NCBI RefSeq assembly: GCF_000385335.1
Contig: NZ_ARWA01000001.1
Location: 1,194,001-1,258,000 of the forward strand
DNA: 64,000 bases
From: Methyloferula stellata AR4
GTDB taxonomy: Bacteria > Pseudomonadota > Alphaproteobacteria > Rhizobiales > Beijerinckiaceae
Reading direction: 5' to 3'
Shown: positions 44,284 to 53,587 of the stretch, piece after piece
How positions within the stretch are numbered: position 1 is the first letter of the stretch
How the letters are laid out: the number at the start of each line of letters is the position of its first letter
The notes under the pieces: model-generated
Databases searched by the model: none
Told to the model about the DNA's origin: nothing
The model's input: the letters and a program-made list of their open reading frames with translations, nothing else
Made by a program: the position numbers and the translations under genes

Positions 44284-44330
44284 GGCTAAGATTTGAGCAT
44301 TACATGCTCGGCATATGAGCATATAACTTA

Positions 44331-44360
44331 TTGACTTCAAAGGCTTTTCTCGGCTAATCA
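44331..44360 (+). promoter_or_regulatory. Promoter of the nitrate assimilation operon
   Basis: -35 TTGACT (44331-44336), 18 bases, -10 TAATCA (44355-44360), so RNA would start near 44367, just before the first leader hairpin. Upstream lie three GAGCAT half-sites (two facing at 44295-44309, one at 44317), a possible regulator site. Confidence 0.6.
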
Positions 44361-44371
44361 ATAAATACATC

Positions 44372-44460
44372 ACGTCTTGTCCAACGAGGGGCCAGACGTT
44401 CAGCAATGCCGCTGATTTCACCTGCCATAAAGCTTTGGCAGCGTGAAGCAGCGGCTTTTT
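44372..44460 (+). ncRNA. NasT (ANTAR)-responsive leader with two hexaloop hairpins and terminator
   Basis: Hairpin P1: ACGTCTTGTCC (44372-44382), loop AACGAG, GGGCCAGACGT. Hairpin P2: TCAGC (44400-44404), loop AATGCC, GCTGA. Both loops are six bases with A at 1 and G at 4, the ANTAR signature. The terminator is GCCGCTG, TTCAC, TGCCA (44408-44425) paired with TGGCA, GTGAA, CAGCGGC, then TTTTT at 44456. P2 uses GCTGA from the left arm of the terminator, so P2 and terminator exclude each other. The 240 bases after it hold at most an unproven 54-codon frame at 44497. Confidence 0.85.
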
Positions 44461-44700
44461 GCGTTTTTGTCCCTCTGTCAGCGATGGAATGAGTTCATGA
44501 GCGATGGTGCGGCGGTCAATGAGACTGGCTCGGCCTTTTTAAAAGCCGGTGCTGAGCGAACGCCTATTTGCGCGACGAATTCGGAAGCCGCTGTCCTGGC
44601 TGCAACCGCTGCCGATGAATTCCATAAGGACCGTCTGCGCCTATCCGGCTTGATCTGATCTGACCTATCTCCCGCGATCGCCTCATTTGGAGCTGCTGCA

Positions 44701-46056
44701 ATGACCTCGCAAAAGGCAACACGGATCAATCTCTTCAGCTTAGCGACACCACAGATGCGCGCATTTCATCTGACCTGGCTCGCTTTCTTCGTTTGCTTCT
44801 TCGCATGGTTTGCGACCGCTCCGTTGATGCCCATAATCAAGGGCGATCTGCACCTCACAGATAACGAGGTCTTTAACATCACCATCGCCGGCGTGTTCGC
44901 GACGATCCTGGCGCGTTTCGCTATCGGTCCCATGTGCGACAAATACGGCCCGCGCATTACTTACACATTGCTGCTGGCGCTCGGCGCAATTCCCGTTTTC
45001 GGTATCGCCTTTGCCTGGGACTTCACATCGTTTTTCGTCTTTCGCCTTTTGATCGGCATCATCGGCGCGAGCTTTGTCATTACCCAATATCATACGTCGG
45101 TCATGTTCGCGCCGAATGTCGTGGGCACCGCCAATGCCGCGGTCGGTGGCTGGGGCAACGCGGGCGGCGGCGCAACGCAGAGCATCATGCCGCTTGTCGT
45201 TGCCGGCGTCGTGGCGCTTGGTTTGAGCCAAGCGATAAGCTGGCGCTATTCGATGATCGTGCCCGGTACGTTGATGCTTATCGTTGCCGTGCTCTATTGG
45301 AAGTTCACGCAGGATACGCCTGAAGGCAATGTGCTGGAGCTGCGCCGGCAAGGCATCGAGGTCGACAGCGGAAAGCTGGGCGGCTGGGGCGTTATGAAGA
45401 CGGCTGCCAAGAATTACCGCGTCTGGTTGCTGGCCGCCTGCTACGCTGCGTCCTTCGGCGTCGAATTATTCGTCCACGGCATCGCGGCCACCTATTACTT
45501 CAACAAGTTTCACCTCTCGGTGGAAGATGCCGGTTTCGCGGTCGGCGCGTTCGGCTTGCTTGCCCTCTTCGCCAGGGCGCTTGGTGGCATATTTTCGGAT
45601 CGTATCGCGAAGTTCAAAGGTCTCGACGGGCGCATTTGGATGCTCTCCGGACTGATGATGAGCGAAGGCATTTTTCTCGTCGCCTTTTCGCAAGCGAATT
45701 TCGTTGCGATGGCGATCACGACCATGCTTGTCTTCGGGTTATTTACTCATATGGCCTGCGGCGGGATTTATGCGCTGGTTCCGTTCATCGATCGTAAGGT
45801 CCTGGGCGGCGTGACTGGTATCGTCGGTGCGGGTGGCAATATAGGCGGCGTCGCAGCCGGGTTTTTGCTGCGCGGAACCGGCAATGTGCAATTCTGTTTT
45901 TTTGTCCTTGGATGTGCGGCCATCGTTTGCGCGTTCGGCGCATTGGCGATCCGCTTCTCGCTCCGGCACAAGGAGGCCGAGCAAGTGCTCTACGACCAGG
46001 CAATCGCGCAACGTAGCATAACTGCGACGCCTGGATCAGACCCGGCGATGGCATAA
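44701..46056 (+). CDS. MFS nitrate/nitrite transporter (NarK/NasA type)
   Basis: 451 residues with 12 membrane helices. NNP-family marks: FHLTWLAFFVCFFAWFATAPL at the start, the first signature around GWGNAGGGATQSIMPLV, and the second around GVTGIVGAGGNIGGVAAGFLL, with conserved arginines in the substrate path. It imports nitrate (and may move nitrite) as the first step of assimilation. First gene behind the NasT leader; GGAG about nine bases before the ATG. Confidence 0.95.
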   Translation: MTSQKATRINLFSLATPQMRAFHLTWLAFFVCFFAWFATAPLMPIIKGDLHLTDNEVFNITIAGVFATILARFAIGPMCDKYGPRITYTLLLALGAIPVFGIAFAWDFTSFFVFRLLIGIIGASFVITQYHTSVMFAPNVVGTANAAVGGWGNAGGGATQSIMPLVVAGVVALGLSQAISWRYSMIVPGTLMLIVAVLYWKFTQDTPEGNVLELRRQGIEVDSGKLGGWGVMKTAAKNYRVWLLAACYAASFGVELFVHGIAATYYFNKFHLSVEDAGFAVGAFGLLALFARALGGIFSDRIAKFKGLDGRIWMLSGLMMSEGIFLVAFSQANFVAMAITTMLVFGLFTHMACGGIYALVPFIDRKVLGGVTGIVGAGGNIGGVAAGFLLRGTGNVQFCFFVLGCAAIVCAFGALAIRFSLRHKEAEQVLYDQAIAQRSITATPGSDPAMA

Positions 46057-46104
46057 GCATGGTTTCGACCGCGGCTTTGCCCCCGCGTCAGGCTGGCCCT
46101 TGTG

Positions 46105-47307
46105 ATGAGTGAGCCACTCGTCATCATCGGGCAGGGAATGGCTGCGACGAAACTCGTCGAGGAATTGTCGGCGCATGCGCTTGGCCGCTACTCGATCATC
46201 GTCATCGGCAAAGAACCGTGCCGGGCCTATAATCGCGTGCTTTTGTCATCCCTGTTGGCCGGCGAAATAGGCTCGAATGATCTCGAGTTGAAGCCGGCTG
46301 ACTGGTGGCAGCGGCAAGGTATCACCAATATCTTCGGCAGAGGTGTCGCTGCCATCGATCGCGAAGGTAAACAAGTGACGATGGAAGACGGCACCATCTT
46401 TAGCTATGAAAAGCTCGTGCTTGCGACCGGTTCCTATCCTGTCATGCTGCCGATTAGGGGCATGAATCTGCCCGGCGTGCTCAGTTTCCGTGTCAGGGCC
46501 GACGTCGAAGCCATGATCGCAGGCGTGCAACCGGGCCGCCCGGCCGTGGTTATCGGCGGTGGACTCCTCGGCATCGAGGCGGCCTATGGCCTCGCGCAGG
46601 CGGGTGTGAAAGTGACTTTGATTCATCTGATGGACCGGCTGATGGAACGCCAGCTCGATGCATCCGCGGCTGAGCTTCTCGCCGCCACGCTCGAAACCAA
46701 AGGCGTCGAGGTTCTCCTCAGGGCTCAGACCGCGCGCATCGTCGGGAATGCCAGGGTCGAGGCCGTCGAACTGGCCGACGGCCAGCTTATTCCGGCGGAT
46801 CTTGTCGTTTGCGCGATCGGGATTCGTCCCAATGCGGATCTCGCGCGTGCCGCCGGGCTTGAGGCCAATCGCGGTATCCTCATCGATGACGGCATGCGGA
46901 CATCGGACCCCTCTGTCTTCGCGCTTGGCGAATGCGCTGAACATCAAGGTATCGCCTATGGCCTCGTTGAGCCGGCTTACGAACAGGCCCGGATTCTGGC
47001 CCGGCGGCTCGCCGGAGATGAGAAGGCGCGTTATCCGGGATCGGTGCTCTCCACGCATTTGAAGGTTTCTGGCGTTTCAGTCTTTTCCGCAGGCGACTTT
47101 CTGGGCGAAGACAAGGATGCGATCATCTTCAGGGATGAGGCGCGGGGCATTTACAAAAAGCTCGTGGTCGAAAACGACCATCTGACCGGCGCCGTTCTCT
47201 ATGGCGACACGTCGGATGGCCTTTATTATCTGGGTCTCATGCGCTCGAAGGCCGAAGTGCCGGCGCTCCGCCACGACCTTATCTTCGGCCCACAACAGGA
47301 AGCATGA
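46105..47307 (+). CDS. FAD/NAD(P)H-dependent oxidoreductase (nitrite/nitrate reductase electron-transfer subunit)
   Basis: 400 residues of the NirB N-terminal/rubredoxin-reductase type: FAD site LVIIGQGMAATKLVEEL, CRAYNRVLLSSLLAGE, VLATGSYPVMLPIRG, NAD site AVVIGGGLLGIEAAYGLA, CAIGIRPNADLAR and FALGECAEHQGI. It probably passes electrons from NAD(P)H to the nitrate reductase. ATG at 46105 (a GTG precedes it). Its stop overlaps an ATG of the next gene. Confidence 0.9.
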   Translation: MSEPLVIIGQGMAATKLVEELSAHALGRYSIIVIGKEPCRAYNRVLLSSLLAGEIGSNDLELKPADWWQRQGITNIFGRGVAAIDREGKQVTMEDGTIFSYEKLVLATGSYPVMLPIRGMNLPGVLSFRVRADVEAMIAGVQPGRPAVVIGGGLLGIEAAYGLAQAGVKVTLIHLMDRLMERQLDASAAELLAATLETKGVEVLLRAQTARIVGNARVEAVELADGQLIPADLVVCAIGIRPNADLARAAGLEANRGILIDDGMRTSDPSVFALGECAEHQGIAYGLVEPAYEQARILARRLAGDEKARYPGSVLSTHLKVSGVSVFSAGDFLGEDKDAIIFRDEARGIYKKLVVENDHLTGAVLYGDTSDGLYYLGLMRSKAEVPALRHDLIFGPQQEA

Positions 47308-47315
47308 GGACTGAT

Positions 47316-49079
47316 ATGAGCGGCGATTTCACGCCGGAACAAAAGCGTTATCTCGAAGGCTTTTCGTCTGGCCTCCAGGTCGCGCGCGTCGGACGGAGCG
47401 CTGCCGCGCCCGCGACGGTTCCGGCGAAAACCACGGGCCCCGATGCGCCGCACCTCGAAGCCATGGCGCGTTTCGAAGCGCAAGGAAAGAAGCTCTCCGA
47501 TCCGGAAAAATGGAAGCGCGAGGAACATCCTTTCGACGGCTATGCGCGGCTGAAGGATCAAGCCGAAAAAGACGAGTTTCCGACGCCCGCGGATAATTTC
47601 CGCTGGCGCTTCCTCGGCCTTTTCTATGTCGCGCCGACGCAAGAGGCCTATATGTGCCGGTTGCGCATTCCAAACGGCATTTTGACTCACGTGCAATTCG
47701 CAGGTGTCGCCGATCTTGCTGACCGATACGCGGGCGGTTACGCGCATGTGACGACGCGGGCCAATCTTCAGATCCGCGAAGTCGCGGCAAAGAACGCGAC
47801 GAATGTGCTTGAAGCCGTTCTCGATCTCGGCCTCTGCTCGCGCGGCGCGGGCGCCGATAATATCCGCAACGTTACGGGCGATGCGACGGCAGGCATCTGG
47901 CCGCACGAGCTTATCGATACGCGCCCTTACGCGCGCGAATGGCATTTCCATATTTTGAACAGTCGCGTGCTGACCGGCCTGCCGCGCAAGTTCAATGTTG
48001 CCTTCGACGGCGGCGGCGGCGTGCCGACGCTCGAAGATACGAATGATATCGGCTTTCAGGCGGTCGAGGTTTTGCCGGGGGCCGAGGTCGAGCCTGGCAT
48101 TTATTTTCGTCTGATGCTCGGGGGCATCACGGGCCATAAGGATCTCGCCCGGGATACGGGCGTCGTTATCTTGCCGAAAGACGCGACGAAGGTCGGCGAT
48201 GCGATCGTGAAAGCTTTCATCGATCACGGCGACCGGAGCAACCGCGCCAAGGCGCGGCTCAAATATGTGCTCGATGCTTTGGGTTTCGAGACATTTTTGA
48301 GCCTGGTCGAAGAAAAGCTCGGCCATAAGCTCCTGCGCGTCGATGCGGATCATATCGCGACGCGGCCGCAGCAGGACCGCCACGCCCATATTGGCGTCCA
48401 TGCGCAAAGGCAGGACGGACTTTCTTATATTGGCGTGGTTCTGCCGGTCGGCAAATTGCTCTCCGCGCAAATGCGCGAACTCGCCGCTATCGCGCATGAT
48501 TGCGGCGACGGCGAATTGCGGCTGACGGTCTGGCAGAATCTTTTGATTTCCGGCATTCCCGAAGAGCGTCTCGCGGAAGCCCAAGAGCGCATCGAAAAGA
48601 CCGGGCTCGATTGGCGCGCGTCGAGCTTGCGCGCGGGGCTTGTCGCCTGCACGGGCTCACGCGGCTGCCGGTTCTCGGCTTCCGACACGAAGGGCCATGC
48701 GGAAGCGATTGCCAGCTATTGCGAACAGCGCGTCGCTCTCGATCAGCCGATCAATATTCATCTGACCGGCTGCCATAATTCCTGCGCCCAGCATTATATC
48801 AGCGACATTGGCCTTTTGGGCGCGCGCGTGCCGGTCAACGAGGAAGGCGATACGGTAGAAGGCTATCACGTCTTCATCGGCGGCGGCTTTTCCACCGAAG
48901 GCACGATCGGCCGCGAGATTTTCCACGATGTCAAAGCCGAGGATGTGCCTCAGACCGTCGAACGGCTTTTGAAAGCCTATCTCAAACATCGCGAAAGCCC
49001 GGAAGAAAGCTTCCATGCTTTCGCGACTGGTTGCGATGTCGCCGTGCTCAAACAATTCGCGATGAAAATCACCCTATGA
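47316..49079 (+). CDS. nirA: NirA-type siroheme/[4Fe-4S] nitrite reductase
   Basis: 587 residues, two ferredoxin-like halves of the nitrite/sulfite reductase family. Siroheme-Fe/S ligands: CTGSRGC and CHNSC (TGCHNSCAQHYISDIG). Substrate-binding basic region HVTTRANLQIREV, then GADNIRNVTG. Reduces nitrite to ammonium with six electrons; the position between nitrate reductase genes argues against sulfite as the main substrate. Start at 47316 (MSGDFTPEQKRYLEGF) with GAGGA just upstream; an ATG at 47304 overlaps the previous stop. Needs CysG for siroheme. Confidence 0.93.
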   Translation: MSGDFTPEQKRYLEGFSSGLQVARVGRSAAAPATVPAKTTGPDAPHLEAMARFEAQGKKLSDPEKWKREEHPFDGYARLKDQAEKDEFPTPADNFRWRFLGLFYVAPTQEAYMCRLRIPNGILTHVQFAGVADLADRYAGGYAHVTTRANLQIREVAAKNATNVLEAVLDLGLCSRGAGADNIRNVTGDATAGIWPHELIDTRPYAREWHFHILNSRVLTGLPRKFNVAFDGGGGVPTLEDTNDIGFQAVEVLPGAEVEPGIYFRLMLGGITGHKDLARDTGVVILPKDATKVGDAIVKAFIDHGDRSNRAKARLKYVLDALGFETFLSLVEEKLGHKLLRVDADHIATRPQQDRHAHIGVHAQRQDGLSYIGVVLPVGKLLSAQMRELAAIAHDCGDGELRLTVWQNLLISGIPEERLAEAQERIEKTGLDWRASSLRAGLVACTGSRGCRFSASDTKGHAEAIASYCEQRVALDQPINIHLTGCHNSCAQHYISDIGLLGARVPVNEEGDTVEGYHVFIGGGFSTEGTIGREIFHDVKAEDVPQTVERLLKAYLKHRESPEESFHAFATGCDVAVLKQFAMKITL

Positions 49080-50662
49080 GCAACCCGCCGACCATCCCGC
49101 CTCTGATCCCGGAGAACGCGCCCTTTTCGGAAGAGCAGCGCGCCTGGCTCAATGGATTTTTTGCCGGTCTCTTGGCGCCGGAAACGCTGGCGGTGCAAGA
49201 GGGGCAAGTGCCTGTCCTAGACGCCAACGATGGCGAGGCGCCCTGGCATGATCCGGCCATGCCGCTTGAAGAGCGCATGAAGCTCGCAGAAGGCAAACCC
49301 CTGCGCCGCCGTATGATGGCGGCCATGGCGCAACAGGATTGCGGTCAATGCGGCTATGATTGCGAATCCTATGCGGATGCGATCATCAATCATAAGGAAG
49401 GGCGGCTGAATCTCTGCGTGCCCGGCGAAAAGCCGACCTTTCGCATGGTGAAACTGCTCGCCGAAGAGATGAATGCGGAACAGCCCGTCGCCGAGGCTCT
49501 GGCTGTGCCGCTGCCTGCCGTGACGGAGTCAAGCGAGCCGCTGCCGCCTGGCACTTATGGTCGCGCGGCTCCGGCGACGATCAGCTTTTCGTCGCGGCGC
49601 CGCCTCAACAAAGAGGATTCGGAAAAGGCGACCTATCATATCGAATTCGATCTGACGGACAGCGGCCTCTCCTATTCCGTCGGCGATAGCCTTGGCGTCT
49701 TTCCGCAAAACGATCCGCATCTCGTCGATGCGGTGATCAAAACCATCGGCGCCGAACCGAAAGTCTTGATCGGCGGGCGCACCTTGCGCGACATTCTCAT
49801 CAATGATCTGTCGCTTGGATCGCCGCCCGATCGTTTCTTCGAATTCATCTCTTTTATGACGGGCGGCGAGCGGCGTCAGAAGGCGAAGCTTCTCTCCATC
49901 GGCGAAGATCCGGATGGCGATGCGGCAACGCTCGATGTGCTCGCCGCGCTCGAAAAATTTCCGCGTCTGCGTCCGGACCCGGAAGCCTTCATCGAAGCGC
50001 TCGATCCTTTGCAGCCGCGGCTTTATTCCATCTCCTCGTCGCCCAAGGTCAATCCGAAACATCTCTCGCTCACCGTCGATCATGTGCGCTACGTGATCGG
50101 CGATCGCATCCGTCGCGGTGTCGCTTCGTCTTGGCTCGGCGAAGCGTTGTCGCCGCATACGAAGCTCAAGGCCTATATTCAAAAGGCGCATAATTTCGCT
50201 TTGCCTGAAAGCAACGATGTTCCGATCATCATGGTCGGACCGGGGACGGGCGTGGCGCCCTTCCGCGCCTTTCTGCAAGAACGCCGCGCGATGAAGGCTG
50301 GTGGCGGCGCCTGGCTCTTCTTCGGGCATCAGCGCCGCGCTGCGGATTTCTTCTACGAGGAAGAGTTTTCAGGCATGCTCAAGGATGGCTCCTTAAGCAA
50401 ATTATCGCTCGCCTGGTCGCGCGACGGCGACACCAAGACCTATGTGCAGGACAAGATGCGCATGGAGAGCGAAGACCTTTACGATTGGATCGCGCGCGGC
50501 GCGCATTTCTATGTCTGCGGCGATGCCAAGCGCATGGCGGGCGACGTCGAGCGGGCGCTGGCGGAGATCATCGCGAAACATGGCGACTATACCGAGATAT
50601 CGGCGAAAGCCTTTATCGTCAGTATGAAAAAGGCCGGCCGCTATCAGACGGATGTCTATTGA
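49076..50662 (+). CDS. Fe-S/FAD reductase (sulfite reductase flavoprotein-like), electron donor to NirA
   Basis: 528 residues. The N-terminal part has a cysteine cluster (QQDCGQCGYDCESYADAI and LNLCVPG), probably [4Fe-4S], in place of the flavodoxin domain of CysJ. The rest is a CPR-type FAD/NADPH module: YHIEFDLTDSGLSYSVGDSLGVFPQND, RLYSISSSPK, GVASSWLG, MVGPGTGVAPFRAFLQER, WLFFGHQRRAADFFYEEEF, YVCGDAKRMAGDVERAL. It most likely delivers NADPH electrons to the adjacent NirA. It overlaps nirA by four bases and nitrate reductase by one. Confidence 0.9.
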   Translation: MSNPPTIPPLIPENAPFSEEQRAWLNGFFAGLLAPETLAVQEGQVPVLDANDGEAPWHDPAMPLEERMKLAEGKPLRRRMMAAMAQQDCGQCGYDCESYADAIINHKEGRLNLCVPGEKPTFRMVKLLAEEMNAEQPVAEALAVPLPAVTESSEPLPPGTYGRAAPATISFSSRRRLNKEDSEKATYHIEFDLTDSGLSYSVGDSLGVFPQNDPHLVDAVIKTIGAEPKVLIGGRTLRDILINDLSLGSPPDRFFEFISFMTGGERRQKAKLLSIGEDPDGDAATLDVLAALEKFPRLRPDPEAFIEALDPLQPRLYSISSSPKVNPKHLSLTVDHVRYVIGDRIRRGVASSWLGEALSPHTKLKAYIQKAHNFALPESNDVPIIMVGPGTGVAPFRAFLQERRAMKAGGGAWLFFGHQRRAADFFYEEEFSGMLKDGSLSKLSLAWSRDGDTKTYVQDKMRMESEDLYDWIARGAHFYVCGDAKRMAGDVERALAEIIAKHGDYTEISAKAFIVSMKKAGRYQTDVY

Positions 50663-53331
50663 TGGCAGCCTCCGTGCGCACGACCTGTCCTTATTGCGGC
50701 GTTGGCTGCGGCGTGATCGCGACGCCTGACGGTGAAGGTGGCGCGGCAATCGAGGGCGACGCTGATCATCCGTCGAATTTCGGCAGGCTCTGCTCGAAAG
50801 GCGCGGCGCTCGGCGAAACGATCGGGCTCGAGACGCGGCTTCTCCATCCGATGATGGATGGCAGGCGCGTGAGCTGGGACGCTGCGCTCGATCATATAGC
50901 CGCAGGCTTCAGGCGTGTCATCGCGGAGCATGGGCCGGATGCGATCGCCATCTATCTCTCGGGGCAATTGCTGACGGAAGATTATTACATCGCCAACAAG
51001 CTGATGAAAGGCTTCATCGGCTCAGCCAATGTCGATACGAATTCGCGCCTGTGCATGGCTTCCTCCGTCGCCGGACATAAACGCGTCTTCGGCTCGGATA
51101 CGGTGCCTGGCTGTTATGAGGATTTGGACGAAGGCGATCTTTTCGTGCTTGTCGGCTCCAACGCGGCCTGGTGCCATCCCGTGCTTTATCAGCGCATGGT
51201 GGCCGCGCAGGAAAAGCGGGCTGCCCGGCTCGTCAATATCGATCCGCGCGCGACCGCAACATCCGAGACGGCCTCGCTGCAATTGTCCTTGGCGCCAGGT
51301 CAGGACGGAACGCTATTTTCCGGCCTCCTGGTTTATCTCGCCGAGAACGGCCATCTCGATCACGCGTTCATCGCCGCGCATACGGAAGGCTTCGGCGCGG
51401 CGCTCGCATGCGCCAAGGAGATCGCACCGAACCTTTCCGCGATTTCCTTGCGCACAAGGCTTCCACCCGAAGACATCCGCCGCTTCTACGAGCTTTGGGC
51501 GACGACCGAGCGCGTCGTGACGCTATATAGCCAGGGTGTCAATCAATCCGCGCAAGGCACGGATAAGGTCGCGGCTATTCTCAATTGCCATCTCGCGACG
51601 GGGCGCATCGGCCGCGCCGGCATGGGACCTTTTTCTTTGACAGGGCAACCCAATGCCATGGGCGGACGCGAGGTCGGCGGCCTTGCCAATCAGCTTGCGG
51701 CCCATATGGCTTTTTCGCCGGAAGAGATCGATCGCGTGCGGCGCTTCTGGAACGCGCCCAATATGGCGCAGCATGAAGGGTTGAAGGCAGTCGATCTGTT
51801 CGATGCCGTCGATCAAGGCAGGATCAAAGCGCTGTGGATCATGGGAACCAATCCGGCGGTGAGCCTGCCGCGCGCCGACAAAGTGGCGCAAGCGCTGCGC
51901 AAACTCGATCTTTGCGTGATCTCGGAGAATGTCGTTTCGAACGATACCGTGCGCGCCGCACTAGAGTACCCCGCTGATGCCGTGCTTTTGCCGGCGAGCG
52001 CCTGGGGCGAGAAGGACGGTACGGTCACCAATTCCGAGCGGCGTATTTCGCGCCAGCGCGCCTTTCTGCCGCCGGCCGGCGAAGCCAGGCAGGATTGGTG
52101 GGCGATCGGCGAAGTCGCCAAAAGGCTCGGCTTTTCGGGCTTCGACTATGCCAATGCGGCCGCGATCTTTGCCGAACATGCGGCCTTATCGGCTTTTGAA
52201 AATGAAGGCACCCGCGACTTCGACTTGAGCGGTCTCGCTCATGTCTCGGCGGATGATTATGATTCGATGACCCCGGTGCAATGGCCTTGCCGTAAAGAGC
52301 GTCCTGCCACGCAAAGGCTTTTTGCCGACGGCGGCTTTTTCACCTCTTCCGGCAAAGCGCGATTTCAGGAAATCGCGCCGCCGCAGCTCGCCGATGTACC
52401 CTCGGTGACATGGCCTTTGCTTCTCAATACGGGGCGCGTGCGCGACCAATGGCATACGATGACGCGCACAGGGCTTTCGCCGCGTCTGGCATCGCATATT
52501 GCCGAACCTTTCATCGCAGTGCATCCGCTCGACGCCGTTGCCGCGGGTCTTTGCGACGGAGGTCTTGCCGAAGTGAGCAACGAGCATGGCCATGCGCTTC
52601 TGCGTGTCGCCGTCACGGCGGCGCAAGAGCGGGGCGGCGTCTTCGCGCCCATCCATTGGAACGCGGAAACGGCAGGGGCGGCGCGTATCGGCAGCCTTGT
52701 TCATTCGCTGGTCGATCCCTGGTCTGGCCAACCCGATGCGAAAGCGACACCGGTCAACGTGCGCGCACGCGTGATGGCCCGCGCCGGCTTCATCGTGGCA
52801 CGCAAAAGATTTGCCTTGCCGGGCGATACGTTTTGGGCCTGGCAGGCAATCGAAGGGGGCTTTGCCGCGGTCATCGAGACGAACGAGCCCGATGCCGTCT
52901 TTCAAGATCTGTTGCGCAAGAGAGGCGAAGCCGAGGAAGTAAGCCTATCGGATATCAGCCGCGGCATCTACCGGATGGCGCAGATCAAGGCCAATCGTCT
53001 CGATACGGCGCTCTTTCTGGCCAAGCGCCGGGAGGCGCCGCACTGGAGCCTTGTACAGAAAGCTTTCGCGGCCAAGGCACTCGATACCCTGACGCGCAAA
53101 CTTTTGCTGTCCGGCCGCAGCCTCGATGGCATGATCGATGAAGGCCCGAATGTGTGCGCCTGTTTTGGCGTGCCGCGCGACCGGATCGTGCGAGCGATCG
53201 AAGAGGGCGCTTCGAGCCTTGCTGCGATTCAATCGAAACTCAAGGCCGGAACCAATTGCGGTTCATGCCTGCCGGAATTGAAACGCCTGCTCGTGATCCA
53301 TCAGAAAACCCAGGCGCTTGCGCTGACTTAG
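50662..53331 (+). CDS. nasA: Assimilatory nitrate reductase catalytic subunit
   Basis: 889-residue molybdopterin enzyme: N-terminal [4Fe-4S] ligands (CPYCGVGCGV, then CSKGAALGET), Mo-bisMGD domains (RLCMASSVAGHKRVFGSDTVPGCYEDL, MGTNPAVSLPRAD, GEKDGTVTNSERRISRQR) and the dinucleotide-binding end (NTGRVRDQWHTMTRTG). The last 60 residues form a BFD-like [2Fe-2S] domain (CACFGVPRDRIVRAIEEG, CGSCLPELKRLL), typical of cytosolic Nas enzymes. It reduces nitrate to nitrite. ATG at 50662 overlaps the previous stop by one base. End of the operon. Confidence 0.97.
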   Translation: MAASVRTTCPYCGVGCGVIATPDGEGGAAIEGDADHPSNFGRLCSKGAALGETIGLETRLLHPMMDGRRVSWDAALDHIAAGFRRVIAEHGPDAIAIYLSGQLLTEDYYIANKLMKGFIGSANVDTNSRLCMASSVAGHKRVFGSDTVPGCYEDLDEGDLFVLVGSNAAWCHPVLYQRMVAAQEKRAARLVNIDPRATATSETASLQLSLAPGQDGTLFSGLLVYLAENGHLDHAFIAAHTEGFGAALACAKEIAPNLSAISLRTRLPPEDIRRFYELWATTERVVTLYSQGVNQSAQGTDKVAAILNCHLATGRIGRAGMGPFSLTGQPNAMGGREVGGLANQLAAHMAFSPEEIDRVRRFWNAPNMAQHEGLKAVDLFDAVDQGRIKALWIMGTNPAVSLPRADKVAQALRKLDLCVISENVVSNDTVRAALEYPADAVLLPASAWGEKDGTVTNSERRISRQRAFLPPAGEARQDWWAIGEVAKRLGFSGFDYANAAAIFAEHAALSAFENEGTRDFDLSGLAHVSADDYDSMTPVQWPCRKERPATQRLFADGGFFTSSGKARFQEIAPPQLADVPSVTWPLLLNTGRVRDQWHTMTRTGLSPRLASHIAEPFIAVHPLDAVAAGLCDGGLAEVSNEHGHALLRVAVTAAQERGGVFAPIHWNAETAGAARIGSLVHSLVDPWSGQPDAKATPVNVRARVMARAGFIVARKRFALPGDTFWAWQAIEGGFAAVIETNEPDAVFQDLLRKRGEAEEVSLSDISRGIYRMAQIKANRLDTALFLAKRREAPHWSLVQKAFAAKALDTLTRKLLLSGRSLDGMIDEGPNVCACFGVPRDRIVRAIEEGASSLAAIQSKLKAGTNCGSCLPELKRLLVIHQKTQALALT

Positions 53332-53353
53332 AGTCTCAAACGGTAGTGTGCGT

Positions 53354-53546
53354 TCCTTCTCCCCTTGTGGGAGAAGGTGACCCGACGAAGTCGGGTCGGA
53401 TGAGGGGTTGGACTTTCGAGCGCATGATTGAAAGCCCTCACCCGGCTTGCCACAGCTCTGCGCCATGCGCAGAGCGTTTAATCTGGCGACGGGCGTGCGG
53501 AAGCTCGCCCTATGGCAAGCCACCCTCTCCCGCAAGGGGAGAGGGT
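53354..53546. repeat. Dispersed repeat, family B copy 2
   Basis: CCTTCTCCCCTTGTGGGAGAAGG hairpin in 23 bases at the left (given as CCTTCTCCC facing GGGAGAAGG), an ACCCGACGAAGTCGGGT hairpin, GATGAGGGGTT, and at the right CCCTCTCCCGCAAGGGGAG. It fills the gap between the nitrate reductase and the Lrp gene. Confidence 0.8.
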
Positions 53547-53587
53547 CGCGCCGATCGATTTTAGAAATGGCATAATTGGTCTGTGAT

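Noticed and set aside
44443-44658. A small gene in the nitrate operon leader
   Set aside because: The frame starts inside the terminator hairpin; the later ATG at 44497 has no good ribosome site. Possible but unsupported.
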